Source: an uncultured Flavobacteriaceae bacterium (GTDB taxonomy: Bacteria; Bacteroidota; Bacteroidia; Flavobacteriales; Flavobacteriaceae). From it: a stretch of 24,132 nt of DNA. The notes under the pieces were generated by a model, which saw only the letters and a program-made list of their open reading frames with translations, ran no database searches and had not been told where the DNA came from. A program made the translations under genes and the position numbers. Below, piece by piece: positions 15,773 to 23,950 of the stretch; the stretch's first letter is position 1, and the number at the start of each line of letters is the position of its first letter. The DNA is taken from assembly GCA_938018045.1 (NCBI GenBank), contig CALIIP010000134.1, positions 1 through 24,132 of the forward strand. Direction: 5' to 3'.

Positions 15773-17491
15773 ATGGCATCGCATTACGAAGCACCTATAA
15801 GACAACCTTTAATCATTGGAAACAAAAGTTACCACGATATTACTGTGGAAGTTGCTGCTCCAGTTGAAGGTAAAGCAAACAAACAATGGTGGATAGTATT
15901 TGGTATAGCATTAACAGCATTTCTTTGGGGAATAGGTTGTATTTTATACACTGTTGGTACAGGAATTGGAGTTTGGGGATTAAATAAAACCGTAGGTTGG
16001 GCGTGGGATATTACGAACTTCGTTTGGTGGGTAGGAATTGGTCACGCAGGAACATTGATTTCGGCTGTACTATTGTTATTCCGTCAAAAATGGAGAATGG
16101 GTATTAACCGTTCTGCAGAAGCAATGACAATTTTCTCGGTTGTTCAAGCAGGTTTATTTCCAATTATTCACATGGGACGTCCATGGATGGCTTATTGGGT
16201 ATTACCACTTCCAAATCAATTTGGTTCACTTTGGACAAACTTTAATTCGCCACTTCTATGGGATGTATTTGCAATCTCAACGTACCTTTCGGTATCATTA
16301 GTGTTCTGGTGGACAGGTTTATTACCAGATTTCGCAATGTTACGTGATAGAGCAGTGAGACCATTCCAAAAGAAAATTTATTCTTTATTGAGTTTTGGTT
16401 GGACAGGTAGAGCAAAAGATTGGCAGCGTTTTGAAGAAGTATCTTTGGTACTTGCAGGTTTAGCAACACCATTAGTACTTTCTGTACATACAATTGTATC
16501 AATGGATTTTGCCACTTCGGTAATTCCAGGTTGGCACACAACTATTTTCCCACCGTATTTTGTTGCAGGAGCAGTATTCTCTGGATTTGCAATGGTAAAT
16601 ACATTACTTATTATAATGCGTAAAGTTTCTAATTTAGAAGCATACATTACTATACAGCATATTGAATTGATGAACATTGTAATTATGATTACAGGTTCTA
16701 TAGTTGGTTGTGCATATATTACAGAGTTATTTATTGCTTGGTATTCTGGAGTAGAATACGAACAGTATGCATTCTTAAACAGAGCAACAGGACCATATTG
16801 GTGGGCTTATTTATTGATGATGACTTGTAACGTATTCTCACCACAATTTATGTGGTCAAAAAAATTAAGAACAAGTATTATGTTCTCGTTTGTGATTTCA
16901 ATTGTTGTAAATATTGGAATGTGGTTTGAGCGATTTGTAATTATTGTAACATCATTGCATAGAGATTATTTACCATCATCTTGGACAATGTTCTCACCAA
17001 CATTTGTAGATATTGGAATATTTGTAGGAACTATTGGATTCTTCTTTGTGCTATTCTTATTATACTCAAGAACATTCCCAGTAATTGCTCAAGCAGAGGT
17101 AAAATCTATCTTAAAATCATCTGGAGATAATTATAAGAGATATAGAGATGCTGGAGGAGACAATCCTGCACCTCAAATACCAACATCAATCAAAAAGGTA
17201 ACTAAAAAAGTTGTTGAAACAGGACAAGATACAACAGCAAACACATCAAGTTTATTAAATACCCTTGGAACGTTTGATGCTGCAACACAAAAAGCAGATG
17301 ATTTAAAACTGATTAGTGGTGTAGGCCCTAAATTAGAAAGAACATTAAATACTATTGGTATTTATAAGTTTGATCAAGTGAGTAAAATGACTGATAAAGA
17401 ATATGATTTGTTAGATTCAATTATGGATTCTTTCCAAGGGAGAGCAAAACGTGATGATTGGGCTGGACAAGCAAAAAAACTTAAAAACTAA
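15773..17491 (+). CDS. actC: Alternative complex III subunit ActC, NrfD-like quinol-binding membrane protein with HhH tail
   Basis: A 572-residue NrfD/PsrC-family integral membrane protein. Ten or so membrane segments run from about residue 40 to 435, including WWVGIGHAGTLISAVLLLF (85-103) with His91 and VLSVHTIVSMDFA (235-247); this is the quinol-oxidising core by family knowledge. After the last segment comes a hydrophilic linker (about 440-508) and a tail with DDLKLISGVGPKLERTLN (509-526) continuing to the end, which reads as a helix-hairpin-helix-type domain ('L..I.GVGP.L...L...GI..F.Q...M'). Such tails occur on other Bacteroidota respiratory proteins but are not part of the basic ActC. 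actD begins 5 bases after the stop. Confidence 0.94.
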   Translation: MASHYEAPIRQPLIIGNKSYHDITVEVAAPVEGKANKQWWIVFGIALTAFLWGIGCILYTVGTGIGVWGLNKTVGWAWDITNFVWWVGIGHAGTLISAVLLLFRQKWRMGINRSAEAMTIFSVVQAGLFPIIHMGRPWMAYWVLPLPNQFGSLWTNFNSPLLWDVFAISTYLSVSLVFWWTGLLPDFAMLRDRAVRPFQKKIYSLLSFGWTGRAKDWQRFEEVSLVLAGLATPLVLSVHTIVSMDFATSVIPGWHTTIFPPYFVAGAVFSGFAMVNTLLIIMRKVSNLEAYITIQHIELMNIVIMITGSIVGCAYITELFIAWYSGVEYEQYAFLNRATGPYWWAYLLMMTCNVFSPQFMWSKKLRTSIMFSFVISIVVNIGMWFERFVIIVTSLHRDYLPSSWTMFSPTFVDIGIFVGTIGFFFVLFLLYSRTFPVIAQAEVKSILKSSGDNYKRYRDAGGDNPAPQIPTSIKKVTKKVVETGQDTTANTSSLLNTLGTFDAATQKADDLKLISGVGPKLERTLNTIGIYKFDQVSKMTDKEYDLLDSIMDSFQGRAKRDDWAGQAKKLKN

Positions 17492-17496
17492 GTATT

Positions 17497-18021
17497 ATGA
17501 GTTCAAAAGTAATACAAGCAATGTATAATGATGACGATGTTTTAATGTCGGCAGTCAAAGAAGTACGTGCTGCACATGTTCACATTGAGGAAGTTTATAC
17601 TCCTTTTCCTGTTCATGGTTTAGACAAAGCAATGGGATTAGCACCAACAAGAATTGCAATTACTGCATTTATGTATGGTTTGTGTGGTCTTTCTTTTGCG
17701 ATTTGGATGACAAACTATATGATGATTCAAGATTGGCCTCAAGATATTGGTGGTAAACCAAGTTTTGCTTGGGTATATAATATGCCTGCTTTTGTACCAA
17801 TTATGTTTGAAATGACTGTGTTTTTTGCAGCGCATTTAATGGTAATTACATTTTATATGCGTAGTAGATTATGGCCATTTAAAAAGGCTGAAAATCCAGA
17901 TCCAAGAACAACAGATGATATGTTTGTTATGGAGATCCCTGTAGATGGAAATGAAAAAGAATTGACTTTGTTTTTAAAAGAAACAGGAGCAGTAGAAATC
18001 AAAGTAACTGAAAAGCATTAA
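17497..18021 (+). CDS. actD: Alternative complex III subunit ActD (DUF3341)
   Basis: A 174-residue protein with a soluble N-terminal part (1-50) rich in a ferredoxin-like beta-alpha pattern (VIQAMYNDDDVLMSAVKEVR, then HIEEVYTPFPVHGLDKAMGL), two membrane segments (about 55-77 and 97-120) and a short C-terminal soluble tail. The early 'YTPFPVHGLD' motif is the hallmark of the DUF3341 family. It is a structural subunit next to ActC without a cofactor. Its position between actC and actE is the canonical order. actE begins 6 bases after the stop. Confidence 0.94.
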   Translation: MSSKVIQAMYNDDDVLMSAVKEVRAAHVHIEEVYTPFPVHGLDKAMGLAPTRIAITAFMYGLCGLSFAIWMTNYMMIQDWPQDIGGKPSFAWVYNMPAFVPIMFEMTVFFAAHLMVITFYMRSRLWPFKKAENPDPRTTDDMFVMEIPVDGNEKELTLFLKETGAVEIKVTEKH

Positions 18022-18027
18022 GAGAAA

Positions 18028-18573
18028 ATGAAAAAAGTTATCAAAAATATAATTGTATTAGTAGTAATGGTTGTTGCATTAACTTCTTGTGATAGAAGTA
18101 AAAGGGCACCAAACTTACAATATATGCCAAATATGTACGAGCCTGTAGGTTATGAAACTTATGGAGATAATCCGAATTACACTCCAGGAATGGAAGAACG
18201 TCTACCAGTTGATGGTACGATTTCTCGTGGTTCTGAATTTCCATATGATTATGAAAATACTCCAGAAGGATATGAATTGGCCAAAACAGAATTAAAAAAT
18301 CCTTTGACAGAAATAGATGCAGAAAGAGCAAAATCTCTTTACACTATTTATTGTGCTTCATGTCATGGTTCTAAAGGAGACGGACAAGGAACATTAGCAA
18401 CTAGAGAAAAGTTTTTAGGAATACCTGCTTATAAAGATAGAGAAATCACTGATGGAAGTATCTATCATGTTATTATGTTTGGTAAGAATATGATGGGATC
18501 ACACGCATCACAATTAACAGAAGAAGAGCGTTGGCAAGTAGTTGCTTATGTTCAGGAATTAAAAAATAATTAA
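18028..18573 (+). CDS. actE: Alternative complex III subunit ActE, monoheme cytochrome c lipoprotein
   Basis: A 181-residue lipoprotein. The signal ends in LTSC with Cys21 as the lipidated residue. The class I cytochrome c domain has CASCH (109-113) and a likely axial Met at 155 or 156 (KNMMGSH); the last helix is WQVVAYVQELKN. The long segment between the anchor and the heme (22-95) is typical of ActE. It collects electrons from the ActA hemes and passes them on, probably to the oxidase encoded downstream. Separated from actF by 29 bases with nothing else in them. Confidence 0.93.
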   Translation: MKKVIKNIIVLVVMVVALTSCDRSKRAPNLQYMPNMYEPVGYETYGDNPNYTPGMEERLPVDGTISRGSEFPYDYENTPEGYELAKTELKNPLTEIDAERAKSLYTIYCASCHGSKGDGQGTLATREKFLGIPAYKDREITDGSIYHVIMFGKNMMGSHASQLTEEERWQVVAYVQELKNN

Positions 18574-18602
18574 TAATTCTTTTCAATCAGAATTTAGAAG
18601 AT

Positions 18603-19991
18603 ATGTATAAGTTTTCAAAAAAATTAAAAACGTTTTCATTTGCCTTAATGATTTTAGGGGCTTTAGGTATTGCTTGGGGATTTATGAATGCACCAAGTAC
18701 ACTTGAAGAATCAAAAGAAATTATAGCAAGTCAATCTGCAGGTCATGGATCTGGACATGGAGAAGCAACAAGTCATGGCGAAGAAGCAACTCATAAAGTT
18801 GAATCTGCTCATGGAGACGATCACGCAAAAGACACACATGCAAAAGATTCACATCATGATGCATCACACGACGAACATTTATTTCATCAATTACAAAATA
18901 GGCCTTGGTCTGCATTATATGTAGCCATTTTCTTCTTTATGATGTTATCACTTGGAACGTTGGCATTTTATGCAATACAACACGTAGCACAAGCAGGATG
19001 GTCAATTGTACTCTTTAGAGTTATGGAAGGAATTACTGCTTATTTAGTTCCTGGAACAATAATTTTATTTGTGTTTTTAGCATTATCAGGAATGCACATG
19101 AATCACGTGTTTGCCTGGATGAATCCAGAATTAATAGATCCTACAAGTCCAAAATTTGATCATTTATTAGATGCTAAAAAGAGTTATTTAAATGTTCCAG
19201 GTTTATTAATTAGATCTGCAATATATATTGCTGGATGGATATGGTATCGTCAATATGCTCGTAAACAAACATTGGCATTAGACAATGCAGAAAACGGAGA
19301 TTTGAAGCATTACAAAAAATTAATGGGAGCATCAGCAGCATTTTTAGTATTCTTTTTAATTACAGAATCTATGATGTCTTGGGATTGGTTAATGTCTATC
19401 GATCACCATTGGTTTAGTACATTATATGGTTGGTATATATTTGCAGGAATGATTGTTTCTGGTATTACAACAATTGCATTGGTAACTATTTATTTAAAAT
19501 CACGAGGTTATTTAGAATATGTAAATGACAGTCACTTACACGATTTAGCAAAGTTTATGTTTGGTTTTAGTGTATTCTGGACATACTTATGGTTCTCACA
19601 ATTTATGTTAATTTGGTATGCAAATATTCCTGAGGAAGTTACATACTATGCACAAAGATTTGAAGAAATAAAAATTCCTTTCTTTACAATGGTTGTTATG
19701 AACTTTTTATTCCCAATATTAGTATTGATGAATAGCGATTATAAACGATTACCTTGGTTTATTGTTATGGCAGGAATTGTTGTTTTAATTGGTCATTATA
19801 TAGATATTTATGTATTAATTACTCCAGGATCAGTAGGAGCACAATGGAAGTTCTTATCACCTGAAGTAATAGGTTCAGCAATGTTCTTCTTGGGGCTGTT
19901 TATATTTGTAGTATTCACAGCATTGACCAAAGCACCATTGAAAGTAAAAGGAAATCCATTCATGAAAGAAAGTGAACAATTTCACTATTAA
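18603..19991 (+). CDS. actF: Alternative complex III subunit ActF, NrfD-like membrane protein with His-rich segment
   Basis: A 462-residue membrane protein, the pseudo-symmetric partner of ActC. A first membrane segment (about 10-30) is followed by a hydrophilic stretch with 12 His between residues 48 and 95, mixed with Asp, Glu, Gly and Ser. From 100 onwards about nine further hydrophobic segments follow (for example SALYVAIFFFMMLSLGTLAF and AAFLVFFLITESMMSW). In the family ActF binds no quinol or heme but completes the core. Other ActF members have an N-terminal region of varied length here, so the His-rich loop may be lineage-specific. coxB starts 20 bases after the stop. Confidence 0.92.
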   Translation: MYKFSKKLKTFSFALMILGALGIAWGFMNAPSTLEESKEIIASQSAGHGSGHGEATSHGEEATHKVESAHGDDHAKDTHAKDSHHDASHDEHLFHQLQNRPWSALYVAIFFFMMLSLGTLAFYAIQHVAQAGWSIVLFRVMEGITAYLVPGTIILFVFLALSGMHMNHVFAWMNPELIDPTSPKFDHLLDAKKSYLNVPGLLIRSAIYIAGWIWYRQYARKQTLALDNAENGDLKHYKKLMGASAAFLVFFLITESMMSWDWLMSIDHHWFSTLYGWYIFAGMIVSGITTIALVTIYLKSRGYLEYVNDSHLHDLAKFMFGFSVFWTYLWFSQFMLIWYANIPEEVTYYAQRFEEIKIPFFTMVVMNFLFPILVLMNSDYKRLPWFIVMAGIVVLIGHYIDIYVLITPGSVGAQWKFLSPEVIGSAMFFLGLFIFVVFTALTKAPLKVKGNPFMKESEQFHY

Positions 19992-20011
19992 TTTTTTAGA
20001 AAAAAAGAAAT

Positions 20012-21022
20012 ATGTTAGCGTTAATTTATATTTTAATAGCAGTATTAATAGCAAGTACTTTTTGGCAATTGACTAACGTCTTTAACCTTAAGAAAGAGAT
20101 TGCAACAGAAGAAGATAATGATCAACAAGGTAAATTGATGTTTGCCTTTATGATTTTCTTCTATGCATTGATGATTTTTTGTTTTTGGAAATACAGTGCT
20201 GTATTACTTCCAGAAGCAGCATCAGTAGAAGGAGAGCAATATGATACGCTGTACAATGTCACAATGATTTTGATATTGTTCGTTCAAGCAATCATGCAAG
20301 TTTTAATTTTCTATTTTTCTTATAAATATAGAGGAGTAAAAGGTAGAAAAGCAGTTTTTTATGCAGATAGTCACAAATTAGAGATGATCTGGACAATTAC
20401 TCCAACAGTAGTTTTAGCAGGATTAATTATATACGGACTTTCAGTTTGGATAGATATTACTGACACTTCAGATTTAGAAAACCCATTAATTGTAGAAGTT
20501 TATGCAAAGCAGTTTTCTTGGGAAGCACGCTATGCAGGAGATGACAATGCTTTAGGAAGAGGAAATGTGCGTTACATAAAAGGTATCAACACAATGGGAG
20601 TTGACATGACAGATTTAAATTCACTAGATGATATTCCTGTTCGTGAATTACACTTACCAAAAGGAAGACCAGTAATTTTCAAACTTCGTTCACAAGACGT
20701 ATTGCACTCAGCATATATGCCACACTTTAGAGCACAGATGAACTGTGTTCCAGGAATGGTGACTCAAATGGCATTTACACCTTCTATGACAACCGAAGAA
20801 ATGAGGTTGAATGAAAAGATAGTTGCAAAGGTCGCCAACATCAATAATATTAGAGCAGAAAAAGGAGAGGATCCTTACCAATTTGATTACCTATTATTGT
20901 GTAATAAAATTTGTGGAGCATCACACTACAACATGCAAATGAAAATAATTGTTCAAGAAGAAGCCGATTTCAATAAGTGGTTGGCGACTAAAGAAACAAT
21001 GGCAGAAGTTGTAAAAAAGTAA
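20012..21022 (+). CDS. coxB: Cytochrome c oxidase subunit II
   Basis: A 336-residue subunit that receives electrons at the dinuclear CuA centre. Hydrophobic segments lie at about 2-18, 42-64, 82-104 and 127-147; the last two are the standard membrane hairpin. Glu124 (LEMIWTITP) matches the Glu at the entrance to the K proton channel. CuA ligands are His232 (DVLHSAYMPHF), Cys297, Cys301, His305 and Met308 in CNKICGASHYNM. The third position of the Cys loop is Lys299, whereas most homologues have Glu there; that residue binds copper through its backbone carbonyl, so function may be kept. A polar insertion (about 260-290) precedes the Cys loop. No C-terminal heme domain is present, so electrons must come from ActE/ActA or a separate cytochrome. 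Confidence 0.95.
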   Translation: MLALIYILIAVLIASTFWQLTNVFNLKKEIATEEDNDQQGKLMFAFMIFFYALMIFCFWKYSAVLLPEAASVEGEQYDTLYNVTMILILFVQAIMQVLIFYFSYKYRGVKGRKAVFYADSHKLEMIWTITPTVVLAGLIIYGLSVWIDITDTSDLENPLIVEVYAKQFSWEARYAGDDNALGRGNVRYIKGINTMGVDMTDLNSLDDIPVRELHLPKGRPVIFKLRSQDVLHSAYMPHFRAQMNCVPGMVTQMAFTPSMTTEEMRLNEKIVAKVANINNIRAEKGEDPYQFDYLLLCNKICGASHYNMQMKIIVQEEADFNKWLATKETMAEVVKK

Positions 21023-21054
21023 AACACTAGAATAAAAAATAAAAGATAAAGAGT

Positions 21055-22803
21055 ATGTCAGATCATCATAAAGAAACATTTGTAACTAAATATATATTTA
21101 GTCAAGATCACAAAATGATTTCTAAACAATACCTAATTACAGGTATAATTATGGGAGTTATAGGTGTTTTTATGTCAATGCTTTTCCGTTTGCAAATTGC
21201 ATGGCCAGAACGTTCATTTAGTTTAATTGAAGCATTCTTAGGACAGCATCAAGACGGTGGAGTTATGACTCCAGATATTTATTTGGCCTTAGTAACAATT
21301 CACGGAACCATCATGGTATTCTTTGTATTGACTGCAGGATTGAGTGGAACATTTAGTAATATGCTAATTCCATTACAAATTGGAGCGCGTGATATGGCAT
21401 CAGGATTTCTAAATATGGTTTCATATTGGTTGTTCTTTTTATCAAGTGTTATAATGGTTATATCTTTATTTGTTGAAGCAGGACCAGCATCTTCAGGATG
21501 GACTATCTATCCGCCATTAAGTGCATTGCCTCAAGCAATTCCAGGTTCTGGAGCAGGTATGACATTATGGTTAGTGTCGATGGCAATCTTTATTGCATCG
21601 TCATTACTAGGAGCATTAAATTATATCGTAACAGTTTTAAATTTAAGAACTGTTGGTATGAAGATGACACGTTTACCATTATCAATTTGGGCATTTTTTG
21701 TAACAGCTATTATTGGAGTTGTATCATTTCCAGTATTGTTGTCTGCAGCGTTATTATTGATTTTTGATAGAAGTTTTGGAACATCTTTCTTTTTATCAGA
21801 TATATTTATTGATGGTAGTGTATTACATTATCAAGGAGGTTCTCCAGTATTATTTGAACACTTATTTTGGTTTTTAGGACATCCAGAAGTATATATAGTA
21901 ATACTTCCAGCAATGGGAATTGTATCAGAAGTAATGGCAGTTAATTCTCGTAAACCAATTTTCGGTTATAGAGCCATGATCGGATCTATTATTGCAATTG
22001 CATTTTTATCTACAATTGTTTGGGGTCACCATATGTTTATTACAGGAATGAATCCATTCTTAGGGTCAGTATTTACATTTACTACATTATTGATTGCAAT
22101 ACCATCAGCAGTAAAAGCCTTTAACTGGGTCACAACACTCTGGAAAGGTAATCTGCAAATGAATCCCGCCATGTTATATTCGATTGGTTTTGTTTCTACC
22201 TTTGTTACAGGAGGAGTTACAGGATTGGTTATGGGAGATTCAGCATTAGATATTAATATTCATGATACTTATTTTATCGTTGCACACTTTCACTTAGTAA
22301 TGGGAGTTTCGGCAATCTTTGGGATGTTTGCAGGAGTATATCATTGGTTCCCTAAAATGTATGGTCGATTGATGAATAAAACATTAGGTTATTGGCATTT
22401 TTGGATAACAATAATTACAGCTTATGGAGTTTTCTTCCCAATGCATTTTGTTGGATTGGCTGGACTACCTCGTAGATATTATATGAATACTGCATTCCCA
22501 TATTTTGATGACCTACAAGACATCAATGTTGTGATGACAATATTTGCATTGATTGGAGGATCGGCACAACTAATTTTCTTAGGAAACTTCTTTTGGAGTA
22601 TCTATAAAGGTAAAAAATCAGGACCAAATCCTTGGAAAGCAACTACACTTGAGTGGACAACACCTGTAGAAGCAACTCACGGAAACTGGCCAGGAGAATT
22701 ACCAGTTGTTCATCGTTGGGCTTATGATTATAGTAAACCAGGAAGTGACGTTGACTTTATACCTCAAACAACACCATTGGCAGAAGGCGAAGAACCTTCT
22801 TAA
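21055..22803 (+). CDS. coxA: Cytochrome c oxidase subunit I
   Basis: A 582-residue heme-copper oxidase catalytic subunit with twelve membrane segments. Conserved residues are all visible: His83 (heme a), His276, His325 and His326 (CuB), His411 (heme a3) and His413 (heme a). Glu278 and Tyr280 in GHPEVY mark an A1-type enzyme, Asp113 (IGARDM) is the entrance of the D channel, and Lys354 (IPSAVKAF) is the K-channel lysine. The usual AHFHY is AHFHL here. It reduces oxygen to water and pumps protons. It is the last gene of the operon and closes with a terminator; subunits III and IV and heme-synthesis genes are not in the window. The coxB-coxA gap is 32 bases. Confidence 0.97.
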   Translation: MSDHHKETFVTKYIFSQDHKMISKQYLITGIIMGVIGVFMSMLFRLQIAWPERSFSLIEAFLGQHQDGGVMTPDIYLALVTIHGTIMVFFVLTAGLSGTFSNMLIPLQIGARDMASGFLNMVSYWLFFLSSVIMVISLFVEAGPASSGWTIYPPLSALPQAIPGSGAGMTLWLVSMAIFIASSLLGALNYIVTVLNLRTVGMKMTRLPLSIWAFFVTAIIGVVSFPVLLSAALLLIFDRSFGTSFFLSDIFIDGSVLHYQGGSPVLFEHLFWFLGHPEVYIVILPAMGIVSEVMAVNSRKPIFGYRAMIGSIIAIAFLSTIVWGHHMFITGMNPFLGSVFTFTTLLIAIPSAVKAFNWVTTLWKGNLQMNPAMLYSIGFVSTFVTGGVTGLVMGDSALDINIHDTYFIVAHFHLVMGVSAIFGMFAGVYHWFPKMYGRLMNKTLGYWHFWITIITAYGVFFPMHFVGLAGLPRRYYMNTAFPYFDDLQDINVVMTIFALIGGSAQLIFLGNFFWSIYKGKKSGPNPWKATTLEWTTPVEATHGNWPGELPVVHRWAYDYSKPGSDVDFIPQTTPLAEGEEPS

Positions 22804-22811
22804 ATCATTTG

Positions 22812-22836
22812 TTATTCTGAGTTTATCGAAGAATCT
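22812..22836. repeat. Dispersed intergenic repeat, copy 2
   Basis: TTATTCTGA, six variable bases, CGAAGA and ATCT. It matches the copy at 10713-10737 with equal spacing. Arms ATTCT (22814-22818) and AGAAT (22830-22834) make it an imperfect palindrome. It lies between the coxA stop and the terminator. Confidence 0.5.
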
Positions 22837-22847
22837 CATAATTATAC

Positions 22848-22880
22848 AAAAACCTTTCTATTGATTTAGAAAGGTTTTTT
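22848..22880 (+). terminator. Terminator of the act-cox operon
   Basis: AAAAACCTTTCTA (22848-22860) pairs with TAGAAAGGTTTTT (22867-22879), a 13-bp stem around the loop TTGATT, ending in a T-run (22875-22880). It lies about 45 bases after the coxA stop. The loop contains the TTG of the ruvB promoter. Confidence 0.88.
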
Positions 22881-22890
22881 GTTACCTTTG
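22861..22890 (+). promoter_or_regulatory. Promoter of ruvB
   Basis: TTG (22861-22863), 19 bases, then TACCTTTG (22883-22890): a full match to the Bacteroidota consensus. The ATG of ruvB is at 22897, only 6 bases after the -7 box, which places the transcription start at or next to the start codon. Confidence 0.75.
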
Positions 22891-22896
22891 TTTTAG

Positions 22897-23919
22897 ATGA
22901 ATGAAAACTTAAATCCAGAAAACACAAACCTATCTACTGAAGAATTGGATGTAGAAAAGAAATTACGTCCTTTATCTTTTGATGACTTTACAGGTCAAGA
23001 TCAAATTTTGGAAAACCTGCAGATATTTGTTCAAGCAGCAAATCAAAGAGGAGAAGCATTAGATCACACACTTTTTCATGGCCCTCCAGGACTAGGAAAA
23101 ACAACTTTGGCACATATACTTGCAAGTGAACTAAATGTCGGAATTAAGATTACTTCAGGACCAGTTCTTGACAAGCCAGGAGATTTAGCAGGATTGTTGA
23201 CAAACTTAAGCGAAAGAGATGTTTTATTTATTGATGAAATACATCGTTTAAGTCCAATTGTTGAAGAATATTTGTATTCTGCAATGGAAGACTATCGTAT
23301 TGATATTATGATTGAATCTGGACCGAATGCACGTTCAGTTCAGATAGATTTAGAACCATTTACTTTGGTAGGCGCAACAACACGTTCAGGATTGCTTACA
23401 GCGCCTATGCGTGCACGTTTTGGAATCAGTAGTAGATTGCAATATTATAAAACAGAATTGTTAACAACGATAGTTCAGCGAAGTGCAACAATATTAGGAG
23501 TGCCAATTTCAATGGAAGCTGCAATAGAAATTGCAGGTAGAAGTAGAGGGACACCAAGAATTGCGAACGCATTACTACGTAGAGTTCGTGATTTCGCACA
23601 GATAAAAGGAAATGGTAGCATAGATATAAAAATAGCAAAGTTCGCTTTAGAAGCTTTAAATGTCGATGCGCATGGCTTGGATGAAATGGATAATAAAATT
23701 CTAACAACTATTATTGAAAAGTTTAAAGGTGGTCCTGTAGGAATTAGCACATTAGCAACAGCAGTAAGCGAAAATTCTGAAACTATCGAAGAAGTGTATG
23801 AACCATTTTTAATACAGCAAGGTTTTATAATGCGTACACCACGAGGGCGTGAAGTAACAGAACTGGCATACAAGCATCTAGGGAAAATAAAGGGAAAGAA
23901 TCCAGGACAATTATTTTAG
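22897..23919 (+). CDS. ruvB: Holliday junction branch migration helicase RuvB
   Basis: A 340-residue AAA+ ATPase of normal length that forms hexameric rings and drives branch migration with RuvA. Visible motifs are Walker A GPPGLGKTT (62-70), Walker B FIDEIH (111-116), sensor 1 region GATTRSG (159-165), the MRARFG segment (171-176) with an arginine finger candidate, and the C-terminal winged-helix domain with GGPVGISTLA and TPRGREVT. The N-terminal LRPLSFDDFTGQDQ matches the family start. It follows the act-cox operon but has its own promoter. An in-frame ATG at 22901 is out of frame with the gene, so the 22897 start is used. A second gene begins 31 bases after the stop, on the same strand. 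Confidence 0.97.
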   Translation: MNENLNPENTNLSTEELDVEKKLRPLSFDDFTGQDQILENLQIFVQAANQRGEALDHTLFHGPPGLGKTTLAHILASELNVGIKITSGPVLDKPGDLAGLLTNLSERDVLFIDEIHRLSPIVEEYLYSAMEDYRIDIMIESGPNARSVQIDLEPFTLVGATTRSGLLTAPMRARFGISSRLQYYKTELLTTIVQRSATILGVPISMEAAIEIAGRSRGTPRIANALLRRVRDFAQIKGNGSIDIKIAKFALEALNVDAHGLDEMDNKILTTIIEKFKGGPVGISTLATAVSENSETIEEVYEPFLIQQGFIMRTPRGREVTELAYKHLGKIKGKNPGQLF

Positions 23920-23950
23920 TCTTAGATATGACAATCAAAAAATTATAATA

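Noticed and set aside
18748..18887. CRISPR-like or short-repeat array in the His-rich part of actF
   Set aside because: The repeated look comes from His/Asp/Gly/Glu codons in frame; there are no equal repeats with unique spacers.
21498..21767. 89-codon + strand frame inside coxA
   Set aside because: Out of frame with the certain CoxA sequence and without recognisable features; composition looks like a frame-shifted reading.
23475..23873. 132-codon open frame on the - strand inside ruvB
   Set aside because: Shadow of the RuvB coding frame; no similarity to a known family and no promoter or start signal.
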